From Blautia sp. Marseille-P3201T (GTDB lineage: Bacteria > Bacillota > Clostridia > Lachnospirales > Lachnospiraceae): a DNA stretch of 64,000 bases. This document shows, piece by piece, positions 35,173 to 42,275 of this stretch (positions within the stretch are counted from its first letter, which is position 1; each line of letters opens with the position of its first letter). Location: positions 434,001-498,000 of the forward strand of contig NZ_LT635470.1 of the NCBI RefSeq assembly GCF_900120295.1. Direction: 5' to 3'. Made by a program: the position numbers and the translations under genes. The notes below the pieces were generated by a model. That model saw only the letters and a program-made list of their open reading frames with translations. It was not told the origin of the DNA and searched no databases.

Positions 35173-35201
35173 ATTATAAGAGCGGGAAATGAAAAAGTCA
35201 A
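35173..35201 (-). promoter_or_regulatory. Promoter of the radical-SAM/DUF4130 operon
   Basis: On the minus strand, TTGACT (35196-35201), a 17-base spacer and perfect TATAAT (35173-35178). Confidence 0.85.
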
Positions 35202-35213
35202 GAACAAATGTTC
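35202..35213. promoter_or_regulatory. LexA-type operator abutting the radical-SAM promoter
   Basis: GAAC-AAAT-GTTC, a full match to GAAC-N4-GTTC. It touches the -35 element (35196-35201), and a second near-box lies at 35154. Confidence 0.65.
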
Positions 35214-35225
35214 TGGTAATGACTG

Positions 35226-35255
35226 GTAATTTTTTATTTTTCTCAGGCATATAAT
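35226..35255 (+). promoter_or_regulatory. Possible sigma-E promoter of spoIVA
   Basis: CATATAAT at 35248-35255 resembles the sigma-E -10 (CATACAnT), with GTAATTTT near 35226 as a poor -35. spoIVA is in the sigma-E regulon in Bacillus and clostridia. This is suggestive only. Confidence 0.3.
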
Positions 35256-35282
35256 TTAGTAATAGAATGAAGGGGGTATAGT

Positions 35283-36752
35283 ATGGATACATATAATATT
35301 TATAAAGATATACAGGCACGTACAGGCGGCGAAATTTATATCGGTGTGGTAGGTCCTGTGCGTACAGGAAAGTCAACCTTTGTCAGAAGATTTATGGAAA
35401 TTGCAGCATTGCCCAATATGGAAGAACCGTTGAAAAAGGAAGTAAGAGACCAGCTTCCTTTAAGTGGTTCGGGAAAGATGATTACAACGGCAGAGCCTAA
35501 ATTTATTCCGAAAGAAGCTGCAAAAATTCAAATAGGAGAAGACCTTTCGGCAAAGATACGTTTGATTGACTGCGTGGGATTTATGGTGCCCGAGGCTTCC
35601 GGAAATATGGAGGATGGTAAGGAGCGTATGGTAAAAACTCCATGGTTTGGATATGAAATTCCCTTCCATCAGGCAGCAGAAACCGGTACGCAAAAAGTAA
35701 TTACAGAACATTCAAACATTGGGCTTGTTTTAACCTGTGACGGCTCTTTCGGTGAAATTCCAAGAGAAAATTACATTTCCAGTGAAGAAAAAACCGTGGC
35801 AGAGCTAAAGAAAACAGGAAAGCCTTTTTTGATTTTGGTAAATTCTCAAAAGCCCTATAAAGAAGAAACCTTAAAGCTGGTAGAGGAATTAAAACAAAAA
35901 TATCAAACAGGTGTTTTGAGCTTGAACTGTGAACAGCTCAGAAAAGAAGATATTTGTCGGATTATGGAAAAAATTTTATATGAATTTCCCATTGTGCAGA
36001 TGGAATTTTACGTTCCCAAATGGGTGGAAATGCTTCCTTCAGAGCATTATTTGAAAAAAGATTTAATTGACAGCATTAAAAAGCTTATGGAAAAAATGCG
36101 TTATGTCAAAGATGCGACAAAAGAAAATATGCGGGTTTCTTCTGAATATATCCAAAATCTTCTTTTGGAAAAGACTGATTTATCCACGGGAAAATTGAAA
36201 ATACGAGTGGATATGGACGATGTGTGGTATTATGAAATTCTAAGTGAAATGACAGGGGTAGACATCTCCGATGAATACGAGCTCATTCATACCATGCAGG
36301 AGTTGGCAAAAATGAAGGCAGAATACGTAAAAGTGCAGGATGCCATTTCTTCTGTCAAGGGAAAGGGATATGGTGTGGTTACACCGCAAAAAGACGAGAT
36401 TAAGCTGGAAGAACCTGTGGTAATCAAGCAGGGAAATAAATATGGGGTAAAAATAAAATCAGTCAGTCCTTCCATTCACATGATACGGGCAAATATCGAG
36501 ACAGAAATTGCGCCGATTGTGGGAAGCGAAGAACAGGCAAAGGATTTAATTTCTTATATTAAAACAAGTGACGAGAGAAAGGAAAGTATCTGGCAGACCA
36601 ATATTTTCGGGAAATCCATCGGAGAGCTGGTGGAGGATGGAATTCACACAAAGCTGGTTCAAATCGGAGATGAAAGCCAGATAAAGCTTCAGGATACTAT
36701 GCAGAAAATTGTCAATGACAGCAAAGGCGGAATGGTTTGCATTATTATATAA
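35283..36752 (+). CDS. spoIVA: Stage IV sporulation protein A
   Basis: Cytoskeletal ATPase that polymerises on the forespore surface to form the base of the spore coat. 489 residues, normal length. The ATPase motif is VVGPVRTGKST (Walker A about 24-31), with LIDCVGFMVP following and a C-terminus VNDSKGGMVCIII, the conserved forespore-anchoring tail. GGGGG precedes the ATG. It shows that the organism belongs to a spore-forming lineage. It is a single-gene unit closed by a terminator. Confidence 0.97.
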   Translation: MDTYNIYKDIQARTGGEIYIGVVGPVRTGKSTFVRRFMEIAALPNMEEPLKKEVRDQLPLSGSGKMITTAEPKFIPKEAAKIQIGEDLSAKIRLIDCVGFMVPEASGNMEDGKERMVKTPWFGYEIPFHQAAETGTQKVITEHSNIGLVLTCDGSFGEIPRENYISSEEKTVAELKKTGKPFLILVNSQKPYKEETLKLVEELKQKYQTGVLSLNCEQLRKEDICRIMEKILYEFPIVQMEFYVPKWVEMLPSEHYLKKDLIDSIKKLMEKMRYVKDATKENMRVSSEYIQNLLLEKTDLSTGKLKIRVDMDDVWYYEILSEMTGVDISDEYELIHTMQELAKMKAEYVKVQDAISSVKGKGYGVVTPQKDEIKLEEPVVIKQGNKYGVKIKSVSPSIHMIRANIETEIAPIVGSEEQAKDLISYIKTSDERKESIWQTNIFGKSIGELVEDGIHTKLVQIGDESQIKLQDTMQKIVNDSKGGMVCIII

Positions 36753-36757
36753 AATCG

Positions 36758-36804
36758 AAAGAGGGAGAGTGCTGTATGCGAATGCGGCAGTCTCTCTTTT
36801 GTTG
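36758..36804 (+). terminator. Terminator after spoIVA
   Basis: AAAGAGGGAGAG pairs with CTCTCTTTT around a loop containing GCTG...GCGGC; the tail TTTTGTT follows. Confidence 0.7.
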
Positions 36805-36830
36805 TGAAAAAGAAAGTTTTATGATAAAAT
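36802..36830 (+). promoter_or_regulatory. Promoter of the second DUF3786 gene
   Basis: TTGTGA (36802-36807), a 17-base spacer and TAAAAT (36825-36830). Confidence 0.5.
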
Positions 36831-36869
36831 GACAAAAAGAAAAGCAAAAGAAAAGAGATGATATTTTTC

Positions 36870-37484
36870 ATGGAAGACTCCAATTATGAAAAAGTATTTC
36901 AAGAATTTCAAAAACGTTTTTTAAAAAAGAATATAGATGAAACGGCGAAGAGATTACAACTGAAAACAGATATTCATTATTTATATGTTCCATTTTTTAA
37001 TGAAAACTGCCGTGTGGAAAAAGCCACCGGAGAGATTACAGGAGAAACAGGACAGAAGCTTTGCGTAAGCGACCGTTTGACCATTATGCACCACTTATGC
37101 TGCCATCAGGAATTTGCGCAGAAAAGTGACAGGAAGGTTCCGTTTCGGGAAATCAGAGAAGCGGCTGTTTTTGAGGCGGCTTATAACCGAATGGCTTTAG
37201 AACCTTTAAAAAAAGCTTTTCGGGGGCGTGGAGCGGAGCTTCTAAAAGCCGGATTAAAAATAGGCGGCACGCAGGAAAAATTTGGTGATGCCAGTATTAC
37301 TTTACAGGCATTTCCTACCATTTCCCTTACTTATATTTTCTGGGACAGTGACGAGGAGTTTCCGGCGGCAGCCAACATTCTTTTTGATAATCGAATTACA
37401 CAATGGACACATCCGGAGAGCGTTCCGGTTTTGGCAGAAACAGGAACAAAAAGATTGATAGCGGCGATGGAGATTTCTGAGTAA
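36870..37484 (+). CDS. DUF3786 protein, paralog 2
   Basis: 204 residues from ATG 36870 (MEDSNYEKVFQEF); an ATG at 36858 is an alternative, and neither has a strong ribosome site. It shares with the paralog at 28234 the C-terminal block W-D/E-x-D-E/D-EFP...ILF (here YIFWDSDEEFPAAANILFDN), but is otherwise diverged. CCHQEF near residue 74 might bind metal. It lies just before the cobalamin riboswitch, whose promoter begins 15 bases after its stop. So both DUF3786 genes in this window border corrinoid systems. Function unknown. Confidence 0.78.
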   Translation: MEDSNYEKVFQEFQKRFLKKNIDETAKRLQLKTDIHYLYVPFFNENCRVEKATGEITGETGQKLCVSDRLTIMHHLCCHQEFAQKSDRKVPFREIREAAVFEAAYNRMALEPLKKAFRGRGAELLKAGLKIGGTQEKFGDASITLQAFPTISLTYIFWDSDEEFPAAANILFDNRITQWTHPESVPVLAETGTKRLIAAMEISE

Positions 37485-37498
37485 AGCTTGGTTTTACG

Positions 37499-37527
37499 TT
37501 GACTTTTCACAGGGAAAATTATATAAT
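37499..37527 (+). promoter_or_regulatory. Promoter of the cobalamin biosynthesis operon
   Basis: TTGACT (37499-37504), a 17-base spacer and TATAAT (37522-37527), directly before the riboswitch. Confidence 0.88.
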
Positions 37528-37539
37528 GAGTACGGTTAT

Positions 37540-37675
37540 TAAGGAATGAAACAGAACTAAGCATTTTTATGGAAGCAGGCGAAATTCCTGTGCAAGTCCG
37601 TTACTGTAAAGCCAGATACATAGATTGCTTAGAGGAATGAAGGACGTCTGCGGCAACCGGATGACTTCAAATAAA
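37540..37675 (+). promoter_or_regulatory. Cobalamin riboswitch controlling the cbi/cob operon
   Basis: The core reads GGAAGCAGGCGAAATTCCTG, then GTGCAAGTCCGTTACTGTAA and AGCCAGATAC, the B12-box pattern. An outer stem CTAAGCA (37557-37563) with TGCTTAG (37626-37632) closes the receptor. The downstream part holds GCGGCAACCGG. A terminator at 37699 supplies the expression platform, so B12 should stop transcription of cbiD and the following genes. Confidence 0.92.
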
Positions 37676-37698
37676 AAAGGGTATATCTTATCCAATGG

Positions 37699-37736
37699 GA
37701 ATTCGTTGTCTTGAAAGGACAGCGAATTTTTGCTTT
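37699..37736 (+). terminator. Riboswitch-controlled terminator before cbiD
   Basis: GAATTCGTTGTC pairs with GGACAGCGAATTT (one G-U pair), followed by TTTGCTTTT; 15 bases before the cbiD start. Confidence 0.8.
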
Positions 37737-37750
37737 TAAAGGAATAGACA

Positions 37751-38923
37751 ATGAAAGAAAAAACAGGCTTAGAAGGTTATTACAGTATTGTAAACAATAA
37801 AAAAATGCGTTTTGGCTATACCACCGGCTCTTGCGCCACAGGAGCGGCAAAGGCAGCGGCGATGATGCTTTTTACAGGGCAGGAACAGAAATATGTAGAT
37901 TTTATGACACCAAAGGGGATTTTGCTTCATCTTGAAGCGCTGCATATTACAAAAGGAGAGGATTGGGTTTCCTGCGCCATTCAAAAAGATGGGGGCGACG
38001 ATCCTGATGCCACAAGTGGTATTGAAATTTTTGCAAAAGTTGAAAAAAGAAAAGAAAAAGGCATTCGTATTGAAGGCGGCATTGGCGTAGGTCGAATAAC
38101 GAAGAAAGGGCTGGAACAGCCTTTAGGGAATGCGGCAATTAACAAGGTTCCCCGTGCTATGATACAAAGAGAGCTGGAAAACGTTTGTAGTGATGCAGAT
38201 TATGAAGGCGGACTTCTGGTAACCGTCAGTGTGCCAAAAGGAGCGGAAATTGCCAAAAGAACGTTTAATCCCAGACTTGGGATTGAAGGGGGGATTTCCA
38301 TACTTGGCACATCGGGAATTGTAGAGCCTATGAGTGAGGCTGCTCTGATAAAAAGTATTGAGGTAGAAATGCGTCAGAAGGTAGAAAACGGTGCAAAATA
38401 CCTGCTAATTACCCCCGGAAATTATGGTGCAGCTTACATGAAAGAACATCTTTCATTGCCATTTGAGGAAAATATAAAGTGCAGCAATTATGTGGGAGAA
38501 ACTCTGGATATGGCAGCATCCATGGGCGTAGAAGGGATTTTGTTCATTTCTCATATCGGAAAATTTGTAAAGGTGGCAGCAGGTATTATGAATACCCATT
38601 CCAGATGTGCAGATGCCAGAGCAGAAATTTTAAGCGCCAATGCCCTTCGAGCGGGAATTTCCTTGGAAAGTGCGAAGGAAATTTTGAATACCGTTACGAC
38701 AGATGAAGCATTGGAAATTATTCAAAGAGAAGGATTATTAAATCCGGTTATGAAAGAACTGACAGATAGAATTCTGTTTTACTTAAATCACAGAGCTTAT
38801 AACAGAATGCTTTTAGGCGCTGTGCTGTATTCCAATGAATTTGGTTATCTTGGAGAGACAGAGAATGTAAAGGAACTGACGGATTTATTAAATCATCAGT
38901 ACCGGAAAGGACAAGAAGAATGA
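37751..38923 (+). CDS. cbiD: Cobalt-precorrin-5B C1-methyltransferase CbiD
   Basis: SAM-dependent methylation at C1 of the corrin ring in the anaerobic pathway. 390 residues. FGYTTGSCATGAAKAA is the family N-terminus, and PGNYGAAY plus FISHIGKFVKVAAGIMNTHS are conserved. AAAGGAATAG precedes the ATG. It is the first gene after the riboswitch and overlaps cbiL by 4 bases (ATGA), so translation is coupled. Confidence 0.96.
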   Translation: MKEKTGLEGYYSIVNNKKMRFGYTTGSCATGAAKAAAMMLFTGQEQKYVDFMTPKGILLHLEALHITKGEDWVSCAIQKDGGDDPDATSGIEIFAKVEKRKEKGIRIEGGIGVGRITKKGLEQPLGNAAINKVPRAMIQRELENVCSDADYEGGLLVTVSVPKGAEIAKRTFNPRLGIEGGISILGTSGIVEPMSEAALIKSIEVEMRQKVENGAKYLLITPGNYGAAYMKEHLSLPFEENIKCSNYVGETLDMAASMGVEGILFISHIGKFVKVAAGIMNTHSRCADARAEILSANALRAGISLESAKEILNTVTTDEALEIIQREGLLNPVMKELTDRILFYLNHRAYNRMLLGAVLYSNEFGYLGETENVKELTDLLNHQYRKGQEE

Positions 38924-39615
38924 AGGGAAAATTATTTGGACTTGGAGTAGGACCGGGAGATCCGGAATTATTAACAGTAAAGGCGCTTCGTCTGATTAAA
39001 GAGAGCGACGTCATTGCAGTTCCGGGGAATGATATTAAAAAAAGCGTTGCGTACCAGATTGTAAAAGGCGTATATGAGGAGCTGGATGAGAAAAATTTAA
39101 TTCCCATTGCAATGCCTATGACAAAGGATAAAGCTGTTTTGGAAGCAAATCATGAAAAAGCAGCCAATGATATTGAAGCTTATTTAAAAGAAGGAAAGCA
39201 GGTAGCTTTTTTGACATTAGGAGATCCTACGGTTTATTCCACTTATTTATATGTACATAAAAGAATTTTATCCAGAGGTTATGAGGTTGAAATCGTCAGC
39301 GGAATTACTTCTTTTTGTGCAGTGGCGGCAAGACTGAACATGGGACTGGTAGAAATGGCAGAACCCCTTCATGTAATTCCGGCTACTTACCGTGCCGAGG
39401 AGATGGATGAAATTTTAAAAATGCCGGGAACAAAAGTATTGATGAAAACAGGAAGTAAAATGCAGCAGGTAAAAGAAAGCATTGTAAACAGCGGGCAGCA
39501 GGCAGTTATGATTGAAAGCTGCGGTATGCCGGATGAGAAAATTTACCTGTCAGCAGAAGAAATTCCGGAAAAAGCAGGATATTATTCTTTAATTATTGTG
39601 AAAGAAAACAAATGA
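38920..39615 (+). CDS. cbiL: Cobalt-precorrin-2 C20-methyltransferase CbiL
   Basis: Tetrapyrrole methylase adding the C20 methyl; 231 residues. The N-terminus GLGVGPGDPELLTVKALRLI, the loop LGDPTVYSTYLYVHKRI and VSGITSFCAVAARL are diagnostic of CobI/CbiL. It lies between cbiD and cbiF in the order of use being mixed. No B12-independent function is suggested here. Confidence 0.95.
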   Translation: MKGKLFGLGVGPGDPELLTVKALRLIKESDVIAVPGNDIKKSVAYQIVKGVYEELDEKNLIPIAMPMTKDKAVLEANHEKAANDIEAYLKEGKQVAFLTLGDPTVYSTYLYVHKRILSRGYEVEIVSGITSFCAVAARLNMGLVEMAEPLHVIPATYRAEEMDEILKMPGTKVLMKTGSKMQQVKESIVNSGQQAVMIESCGMPDEKIYLSAEEIPEKAGYYSLIIVKENK

Positions 39616-39626
39616 GGTGAAAGAAG

Positions 39627-40385
39627 ATGATACATTTTGTAGGTGCAGGAAGCGGAGCGGCTGATTTAATCACAGTGCGTGGAAAGGCATTTTTAGAAGA
39701 AGCAGACGTATTGATTTACGCAGGCTCTCTGGTAAATCCCCAGTTATTGGATTATGCAAAAAAGGACTGTGTAATTTATAACAGTGCAAAGATGACATTA
39801 GAAGAAGTTTTAGAAGTCATGTTTCAGGCAGAAAAAGAAGGAAAGATGACCGTACGTTTACACACAGGTGATCCCTGCCTTTATGGGGCAATTCGAGAGC
39901 AGATGGACGTTCTGGATGAAAAGGGGATTGCTTACGACTATTGCCCGGGTGTCAGCTCTTTTTGCGGGGCGGCGTCTGCTTTAAATCTGGAATATACATT
40001 GCCAAATGTGTCTCAGAGCGTTGTGATTACACGTATGGCAGGAAGAACGCCTGTTCCGGAAAAAGAAAGCATTGAGTCTTTTGCTGCCCATCATGCTACT
40101 ATGGTAATCTTTTTAAGCACAGGCATGCTGGAGGAGCTGTCAAAGCGTTTAATTGAAGGCGGTTATGAGCCGGATACACCGGCAGCCATTGTATATCGTG
40201 CTACATGGGAAGATGAAAAAAGCTTTGTCTGCACGGTGGATACGCTGGCACAGACAGCAAGAGAAAATAACATTACCAAAACCGCACTGATGATTATCGG
40301 CGATGTGGTGGCACACCGCCAGTATGACCGTTCGAAGTTATATGATCCGGGATTTACCACGGAGTTTCGTCAGGGAACAGATTGA
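39627..40385 (+). CDS. cbiF: Cobalt-precorrin-4 C11-methyltransferase CbiF
   Basis: Tetrapyrrole methylase, 252 residues. VGAGSGAADLITVRGKAFL, IYAGSLVNPQLL, LHTGDPCLYGAIREQMD and CPGVSSFCGAASAL are CobM/CbiF signatures. AGGTGAAAGAAG precedes the ATG. It lies 48 bases before cbiG, whose lactone-opening step follows methylation of the same region of the macrocycle. Confidence 0.96.
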   Translation: MIHFVGAGSGAADLITVRGKAFLEEADVLIYAGSLVNPQLLDYAKKDCVIYNSAKMTLEEVLEVMFQAEKEGKMTVRLHTGDPCLYGAIREQMDVLDEKGIAYDYCPGVSSFCGAASALNLEYTLPNVSQSVVITRMAGRTPVPEKESIESFAAHHATMVIFLSTGMLEELSKRLIEGGYEPDTPAAIVYRATWEDEKSFVCTVDTLAQTARENNITKTALMIIGDVVAHRQYDRSKLYDPGFTTEFRQGTD

Positions 40386-40432
40386 TAAGCAAGTAATCAG
40401 GAAGGTTTTTACATAAGAAAGGATTGTGGGAA

Positions 40433-41551
40433 ATGAAGATAGCAATAATCAGTTTCAGCCAGTCAGGATACCGATTAAGCGAGATGCTTTATTGGGTATT
40501 AAAAGAGCGTTCTTATGAGGTGGCGTCTTATACAAAAAGTAAATATACCAAAAAAGTTTTAGATGAGTCTCAGCTAGATGAGGACTCTCAGGATTTTAGA
40601 AGTGTAAAACAGTTTGCAAAACCTGTGGATGAGTCCATTAAAGAATGGACAGGAAGAAGATTTGAAGATTGTGATGCCATTGTGTTCGTAGGTGCTTGCG
40701 GCATTGCAGTACGAAGCATTGCTCCTTTTGTTAAAAGTAAAAAGATAGACCCGGCAATCGTAGTTGTAGACGAGCAGGGACAGTTTGCAATCTCACTGCT
40801 TTCCGGTCATATCGGCGGCGCTAATGAGCTTACAGAGGAAATTGCAGAAATTCTTCGTGCTCAGCCGGTAATTACCACGGCAACCGATTTAAACGACAAG
40901 TTTGCCGTAGATGTTTTTGCTAAGAAAAACGGTTGCTTTATTTCCGATATGGAATTGGCAAAGGAAATCTCAGCGGCTCTCTTAGCAGGAAAAGAAGTTG
41001 GATTTGTCAGTGATTTTCCATGGCTTGGAGAAATTCCCGATGAATTAAAGCTCTGTCAGAAGGAAGATGAAGAAAAGCCGGAAATCGGTATTTATGTTAC
41101 CACCGGATATTTGGAGCATCCTTTTGTACATACCTTATATTTAATTCCGAGAGTGATTACCACAGGCTTAGGATGTAAAAAGGGGACGGATAAGGAAACC
41201 GTGGAAAGTGTTGTACGCAGAGCCTGTGACGAGCTTTTAGTTCCTTCTGTTGCCATGGAACAAGTGGCGAGCATTGATTTAAAGAAAGAGGAAGCCGGTA
41301 TTCTGGAATATTGCAAGGAGCGAAAAATTCCGTTTATTACCTATACGGCGGAAGAATTGCAGGAGGTAGAAGGCACTTACGCCAGCTCCCAGTTCGTGGA
41401 GGACGTAACAGGTGTGGATAATGTCTGCGAAAGAGCGGCGCTTTTAGGCAGCAGCAAAGAAGGAAAAGGCAGACTGATACAGAGAAAATATGCAAAAGAC
41501 GGCGTAACAGTAGCGCTGGCTATGAAGAAATGGAGTGTGAACTTTGAATAA
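40433..41551 (+). CDS. cbiG: Cobalt-precorrin-5A hydrolase CbiG
   Basis: Opens the delta-lactone ring with loss of acetaldehyde in the anaerobic pathway. 372 residues from ATG 40433, 9 bases after AAGGA; a TTG at 40424 is less likely. An N-terminal domain is followed by VFVGACGIAVRSIAPFVKSK and LLSGHIGGANELTEEIA. The C-terminal domain begins GLGCKKGTDKETVESVV. Its presence with CbiD confirms the oxygen-independent route. The 3' end overlaps cbiH by 8 bases. Confidence 0.95.
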   Translation: MKIAIISFSQSGYRLSEMLYWVLKERSYEVASYTKSKYTKKVLDESQLDEDSQDFRSVKQFAKPVDESIKEWTGRRFEDCDAIVFVGACGIAVRSIAPFVKSKKIDPAIVVVDEQGQFAISLLSGHIGGANELTEEIAEILRAQPVITTATDLNDKFAVDVFAKKNGCFISDMELAKEISAALLAGKEVGFVSDFPWLGEIPDELKLCQKEDEEKPEIGIYVTTGYLEHPFVHTLYLIPRVITTGLGCKKGTDKETVESVVRRACDELLVPSVAMEQVASIDLKKEEAGILEYCKERKIPFITYTAEELQEVEGTYASSQFVEDVTGVDNVCERAALLGSSKEGKGRLIQRKYAKDGVTVALAMKKWSVNFE

Positions 41552-42275
41552 ATTATATGTTGTGGGAATTGGTCCCGGCGCTTATGAAAAAATGACAATC
41601 GAGGCAGCAAATGCTTTAAAGAACAGTGATGTAATTATTGGTTATACCGTATATGTGGATTTGGTAAAAGAACATTTCAGCGGAAAAGAGTTTTTGACAA
41701 CACCCATGAAAAAAGAGGTAGACCGCTGTGTTATGGCATTTGAGGAAGCCATGAAGGGCAAAACCGTATCTATGATTTGCAGCGGAGATGCAGGTGTTTA
41801 CGGGATGTCAGGACTGATGTATGAAATCGGTGTGAAATATCCGGAAGTAGAATTGGAAATTATTCCCGGTGTTACCGCAGCAACCGGCGGAGCGGCTGTT
41901 TTGGGAGCGCCTCTTATTCATGATTTCTGTCTTATCAGTTTAAGTGATTTATTAACACCTTGGGAAAAGATTGAAGCAAGACTTTTAAATGCAGCAAAGG
42001 CGGACTTTGTGATTTGTCTATATAATCCGTCCAGTAAAAAGAGACATGATTATTTGGAAAAAGCCTGCGATTTGATGATGCAGCATCAGTCACCGGAAAC
42101 CATATGCGGAATTGTGGGAAATATCGGAAGAGACGGGGAACACATGCAGGTGATGACCTTAAAAGAGCTTCGTGATACAAAGGTAGATATGTTTACCACT
42201 GTATTTATCGGAAATTCACAGACTATGAATATTCAGGGGAAAATGGTAACCCCAAGAGGCTATAAAAATGTGTAA
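41544..42275 (+). CDS. cbiH: Cobalt-precorrin-3 C17-methyltransferase CbiH
   Basis: Ring-contracting methylase, 243 residues. The start is TTG 41544 (MNKLYVVGIGPGAYEKMT), 8 bases after GGAG and overlapping the cbiG stop; no ATG fits. ICSGDAGVYGMSGLMYEI, PGVTAATGGAAVLGAPL and CLYNPSSKKRHDYL are CobJ/CbiH signatures. It overlaps the next gene by 8 bases. Confidence 0.95.
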   Translation: MNKLYVVGIGPGAYEKMTIEAANALKNSDVIIGYTVYVDLVKEHFSGKEFLTTPMKKEVDRCVMAFEEAMKGKTVSMICSGDAGVYGMSGLMYEIGVKYPEVELEIIPGVTAATGGAAVLGAPLIHDFCLISLSDLLTPWEKIEARLLNAAKADFVICLYNPSSKKRHDYLEKACDLMMQHQSPETICGIVGNIGRDGEHMQVMTLKELRDTKVDMFTTVFIGNSQTMNIQGKMVTPRGYKNV

